A model generated the notes under the pieces. It was given only the letters and a program-made list of their open reading frames with translations. It did not search any database and had not been told where the DNA came from. The position numbers were made by a program, and so were the translations under genes. A stretch of DNA of 47,022 nt from an uncultured Actinomycetes bacterium (GTDB lineage: Bacteria > Actinomycetota > Acidimicrobiia > Acidimicrobiales > SZUA-35): positions 1 through 47,022 of the forward strand of contig CADEDH010000015.1 in NCBI GenBank assembly GCA_902826025.1, written 5' to 3'. Each line of letters starts with the position of its first letter. Position 1 is the stretch's first letter. Below are positions 44,698 to 47,022 of this stretch, in pieces.

Positions 44698-45119
44698 TGG
44701 CGGTCCTCAGCGCCCAGGCGACCAACGTCAACTGGCTGGTCAACAACTTCGTGGACCATGTGCCCGGCGTATCGGAGGCAGTGGTGGTGTCGTCAGACGG
44801 GCTGCCGATCGCCGCCTCGTCGGGTCTCGACCGGGACTCGACGGACCGCTTCGCCGCCGTCGCCTCCGGCCTCATCGGCCTCAGCTCGGGCGCCGCCGGG
44901 CGCTTCGGCGGGGGGGCCGTCACCGAGGTCATCGTCGAGATGGAGCACGCCTTCATCTTCGTCACCGGGATCAGCGACGGCTCGTTGCTGGCCGTGGTGG
45001 CCAACGCCAGCGCCGATGTGGGCCTGGTGGCCTACGAGATGGCGGTGCTGGTGGAGAAGACCGGAACCGTCCTCACCCCGGAGCTCCGGGCCGAGCTACA
45101 GGCAGCCCTCCCCCAATGA
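44697..45119 (+). CDS. cvnB: conservon CvnB: roadblock/LC7 domain protein
   Basis: A 140-residue roadblock/LC7 protein that, in conservons, associates with the kinase-like CvnA and the GTPase CvnD. Typical segments are VNWLVNNFVDHVPGVSEAVV, SSDGLPIAASSGLDRDSTDR and an inner SDGSLLAVVANASADVGLVAYE. The ATG at 44697 overlaps the cvnA TGA and has AGGAG upstream; a GTG one codon earlier is also possible. The stop overlaps cvnC by four bases. Roadblock proteins often act as regulators of small GTPases, which fits the operon. Confidence 0.95.
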   Translation: MAVLSAQATNVNWLVNNFVDHVPGVSEAVVVSSDGLPIAASSGLDRDSTDRFAAVASGLIGLSSGAAGRFGGGAVTEVIVEMEHAFIFVTGISDGSLLAVVANASADVGLVAYEMAVLVEKTGTVLTPELRAELQAALPQ

Positions 45120-45550
45120 GCAAGAGCAGCGCAACCGCCAAGAGCCGACGCAACCAGACCAAGGGTCGCGATACCCGGACCACCGACCTCGGGCCCGCCA
45201 TGCGGGAACCGAGCCTGCTCAGGGTGCGCCCCTACCTTCTCACCGGAGGCCGCACCCGCAGCGAGGTCGAACTGCCCCTGGAGGCGACCCTGATCACGAC
45301 CGACGAGGGAACGGCCCAGCGCAACACCCTCACCCTGGAACGCCTCAGCATCGTCGACACCTGCACCGAGCCGGTGCCGGTGGTGGAGCTGGCGGCCCGC
45401 CTGGGCTTCCCTCTCCAGGTGGTGCGGGTGCTGGTGGGAGACCTGATCGGCGAGGGGCTCGTGGAGCTCCAGACGGCACCCAAGACGACGTCCGAACGCC
45501 CCGACCTGGCACTGCTCGAGCGGGTGCTCGACGGCCTGCAGAACCTGTGA
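45116..45550 (+). CDS. cvnC: conservon CvnC: DUF742 protein
   Basis: A 144-residue DUF742 protein. The hallmark is a basic N-terminus followed by LLRVRPYLLTGGRTRSEVELPLEATL-type sequence (around residues 35-60). A winged-helix-like C-terminal half follows (TLERLSIVDTCTEPVPVVEL, then LQVVRVLVGDLIGEGLVEL). Its exact role is not established; it is a fixed conservon component and may bind DNA or CvnD. ATGA overlap with cvnB and a 10-base gap to cvnD indicate one operon. Confidence 0.94.
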   Translation: MSKSSATAKSRRNQTKGRDTRTTDLGPAMREPSLLRVRPYLLTGGRTRSEVELPLEATLITTDEGTAQRNTLTLERLSIVDTCTEPVPVVELAARLGFPLQVVRVLVGDLIGEGLVELQTAPKTTSERPDLALLERVLDGLQNL

Positions 45551-45560
45551 GGACCTGGCG

Positions 45561-46133
45561 ATGAGCAACCCGATCCCAGTCAAGATCGTGGTCGCCGGTG
45601 GGTTCGCCGTCGGAAAGACCACCTTCGTCGGATCTCTGTCCGACATCGAGCCGCTGACCACCGAGGCCAGCATGACCAAGGCCAGCGAGGCCGTCGACGA
45701 CCTGGGCGACGCCACGGCCAAGCAGGGCACCACCGTGGCCATGGACTTCGGCCGGGTGGCATTGGGCAAAGACCTGATGCTGTACCTGTTCGGCACGCCG
45801 GGCCAGGAGCGGTTCCACTTCATGTGGGACGAGCTGGTGCGGGGCGCCATCGGCGCCGTGGTGCTGGTGGACACGAACCGGCTCGACGCCTGCTTCGCCG
45901 CCGTCGACTACATGGAACGGGCCGACGTGCCCTTCATCGTGGCCATCAACGCCTTCGACGGAGTGCTGGCCCATCACCCCGACGATGTGCGGGGCGCCCT
46001 CGACATCCCCGACCATGTACCGCTGGTGGTCACCGACGCCCGGCACAAGGCGGCGGTCAAGGACACGGTCATCGCCCTCGTCCGCCACGCCATGACGATG
46101 GCGGCCGAGGCCGGAGCGTCGGCCCGGGCCTGA
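45561..46133 (+). CDS. cvnD: conservon CvnD: small GTP-binding protein
   Basis: A 190-residue GTPase of the bacterial MglA/Ras-like group. The P-loop is AGGFAVGKTTFVGS (residues 12-25), switch II region is LFGTPGQERFHFMWDE, and the later base-binding segment is VAINAFDG, in place of the standard NKxD. The final catalytic component of the conservon, it presumably cycles between GTP and GDP under control of CvnA/B. No prenylation or myristoylation signal is apparent. Its stop is 65 bases before the nitroreductase gene. Confidence 0.95.
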   Translation: MSNPIPVKIVVAGGFAVGKTTFVGSLSDIEPLTTEASMTKASEAVDDLGDATAKQGTTVAMDFGRVALGKDLMLYLFGTPGQERFHFMWDELVRGAIGAVVLVDTNRLDACFAAVDYMERADVPFIVAINAFDGVLAHHPDDVRGALDIPDHVPLVVTDARHKAAVKDTVIALVRHAMTMAAEAGASARA

Positions 46134-46198
46134 GCCCCGCTACTCCTCGGCTCGATCGTTTGGGGCCGGCCCTGCCCGCTGTGGCAGGGTTGGCCCCC

Positions 46199-46912
46199 AT
46201 GGACTCTGTAGACCTCCTGGAGGGCCTGGCCACCACCCGGGCCATCCGCCGCTACCGACCCGAGCCCATCCCCGACGACGCGCTGGCCCAGATCCTGTTC
46301 GCCGCCACCCGGGCTCCCACCGGCTCCAACCGCCAGAACTTCCGGTTCCTGGTGCTCACCGACGGGCCCCGGGCCCGGGAGGCCAAGGCGCTGCTGGGCC
46401 GCACCTTCCGGGCCGGCTGGGAGGCCAAGCGGGGCAACGACGGCTACACCGAGGGCTCGGGGGCCGACGACAACTCGCCCAAGGCCCGCACGGCGCGGGC
46501 CATGCAGCACTTCGTCGACCACTTCGAGCAGACCCCGGCCGTGGTGCTGGGCTGCATCCGCCGCCGCCACGGGGGCCTGGCCGACGGGGCCAGCATCTTC
46601 CCCGCCTGCCAGAACCTGCTGCTGGCGGCCCGGGCCCTGGGCTACGGCGGGGTCATGACCGGCTGGCACCGGGAGGTCGAAGGCGAGCTGAAGACCCTGC
46701 TCGGCATCCCCGACAACATCGACATCGCCGCCACCATCCCCATGGGCCGCCCGATGGGCGGCCACGGCCCGGTGCGTCGCCGCCCGATGAGCGAGCTCGT
46801 CTTCGAAGACTCCTGGGACTCCTCACCGGCGTGGGCCGTCGACCCTCCCGGCACCAGGTTCGCCCAAGCCGGCCCGCCTCGTTCTTCGGGGGCTGGCGCC
46901 CCCGCCGCCTAG
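46199..46912 (+). CDS. nitroreductase family protein
   Basis: A 237-residue FMN-dependent nitroreductase-fold protein. The N-terminal phosphate-binding segment is TTRAIRRYRPEPIP, followed by AATRAPTGSNRQNFRFLVL, and the C-terminal half has ACQNLLLAARALGYGGVMTG and the GRP segment IPMGRPMGG. It should use NAD(P)H to reduce a nitro-, quinone- or related compound, or act in another flavin reaction. The last 10 residues (SSGAGAPAA region) and the TAG fall inside a non-coding-type repeat, so the natural C-terminus may once have been different. Start ATG at 46199; no clear ribosome binding site. Confidence 0.88.
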   Translation: MDSVDLLEGLATTRAIRRYRPEPIPDDALAQILFAATRAPTGSNRQNFRFLVLTDGPRAREAKALLGRTFRAGWEAKRGNDGYTEGSGADDNSPKARTARAMQHFVDHFEQTPAVVLGCIRRRHGGLADGASIFPACQNLLLAARALGYGGVMTGWHREVEGELKTLLGIPDNIDIAATIPMGRPMGGHGPVRRRPMSELVFEDSWDSSPAWAVDPPGTRFAQAGPPRSSGAGAPAA

Positions 46913-47022
46913 CGGCTCCCCCATCCCACCAGGGGCCCCCACCCCTGGCCCGGCTCCGCCGGAGCCCCTTCGGGGGCTGGCGCCCCCGCCGCCTAGCGGC
47001 TCCCCCATCCCACCAGGGGCCC
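46884..47022. repeat. 84-bp-period GC-rich repeat with multiple stem-loops, continuing past window end
   Basis: Two copies of a 55-base identical segment, 46884-46938 and 46968-47022, give a period of 84. The second copy is cut by the window edge. Within a unit are several perfect stems: GGGGGC/GCCCCC, CCAGGGG (46929-46935) with CCCCTGG (46942-46948), GGCTCC (46952-46957) with GGAGCC (46961-46966), and CCCC-TTC-GGGG. The first copy begins inside the nitroreductase gene and supplies its stop codon. Confidence 0.93.

Overview
The window is a dense, high-GC bacterial chromosome segment. No stretch longer than about 270 bases lacks a gene. The content points to an Actinomycetota chromosome: a DUF222/HNH (13E12-type) gene, a four-gene conservon (cvnABCD), a GlnX/GlnH-like sensor pair, twin-arginine DUF1800/DUF1501 partners, frequent GTG starts, and at least eight genes whose start codon lies 6-8 bases after a TAnnnT-type -10 box (likely leaderless mRNAs). 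I lean towards a non-streptomycete lineage such as Acidimicrobiia, but that is an inference from gene style. No rRNA, tRNA, CRISPR array, transposase or integrase was recognised.

Layout. 1-1253 (-): DUF222/HNH protein, cut by the window edge. 1380-4671 (-): a Baeyer-Villiger-type flavin monooxygenase and a second FAD oxidoreductase. 4787-7000 (-): malate synthase G, divergent from an M20 metallohydrolase (7092-8435, +). 8533-11843 (+): a Tat-exported DUF1800/DUF1501 pair. 12102-13805 (+): one protein joining an ECF-type sigma factor, a membrane helix, an Ig-like region and calcium-binding RTX repeats. 13874-16570 (+): a tight four-gene cell-envelope redox operon (55-residue membrane protein, Pro/Ala-rich membrane protein, ApbE flavin transferase, ferric-reductase-like haem membrane protein). 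16575-22036 (-): a run of five genes for sugar and acyl-CoA metabolism. 22215-24601 (+): GlnX/GlnH-like pair without a nearby pknG. 24598-29888: TrmH-family methyltransferase, flavodoxin, amidase, small lipoprotein with pseudouridine-5'-phosphate glycosidase, and a zinc metallopeptidase. 29946-32823 (+): two tandem fold-type-II PLP enzymes. 33028-35362 (-): an odd glutamate-dehydrogenase-like protein and an M18 aminopeptidase. 35629-41653 (+): NADPH glutamate synthase gltBD. 41675-46133: a DUF4388 protein divergent from a complete conservon. 46199-46912 (+): nitroreductase, whose last codons lie inside the first copy of an 84-bp-period repeat that runs off the window end.

How the parts fit together. 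gltBD, the dehydrogenase-like gene and the GlnX/GlnH pair suggest a neighbourhood involved in glutamate and nitrogen metabolism and sensing. Acyl-CoA ligase, short-chain dehydrogenase, the BVMO and malate synthase G fit oxidative carbon use through acyl-CoA or glyoxylate. The two most unusual items are the membrane-anchored sigma-RTX fusion and the adjacent ApbE redox operon, whose only candidate acceptor in the cluster carries a short flavinylation-like motif at its extreme C-terminus.
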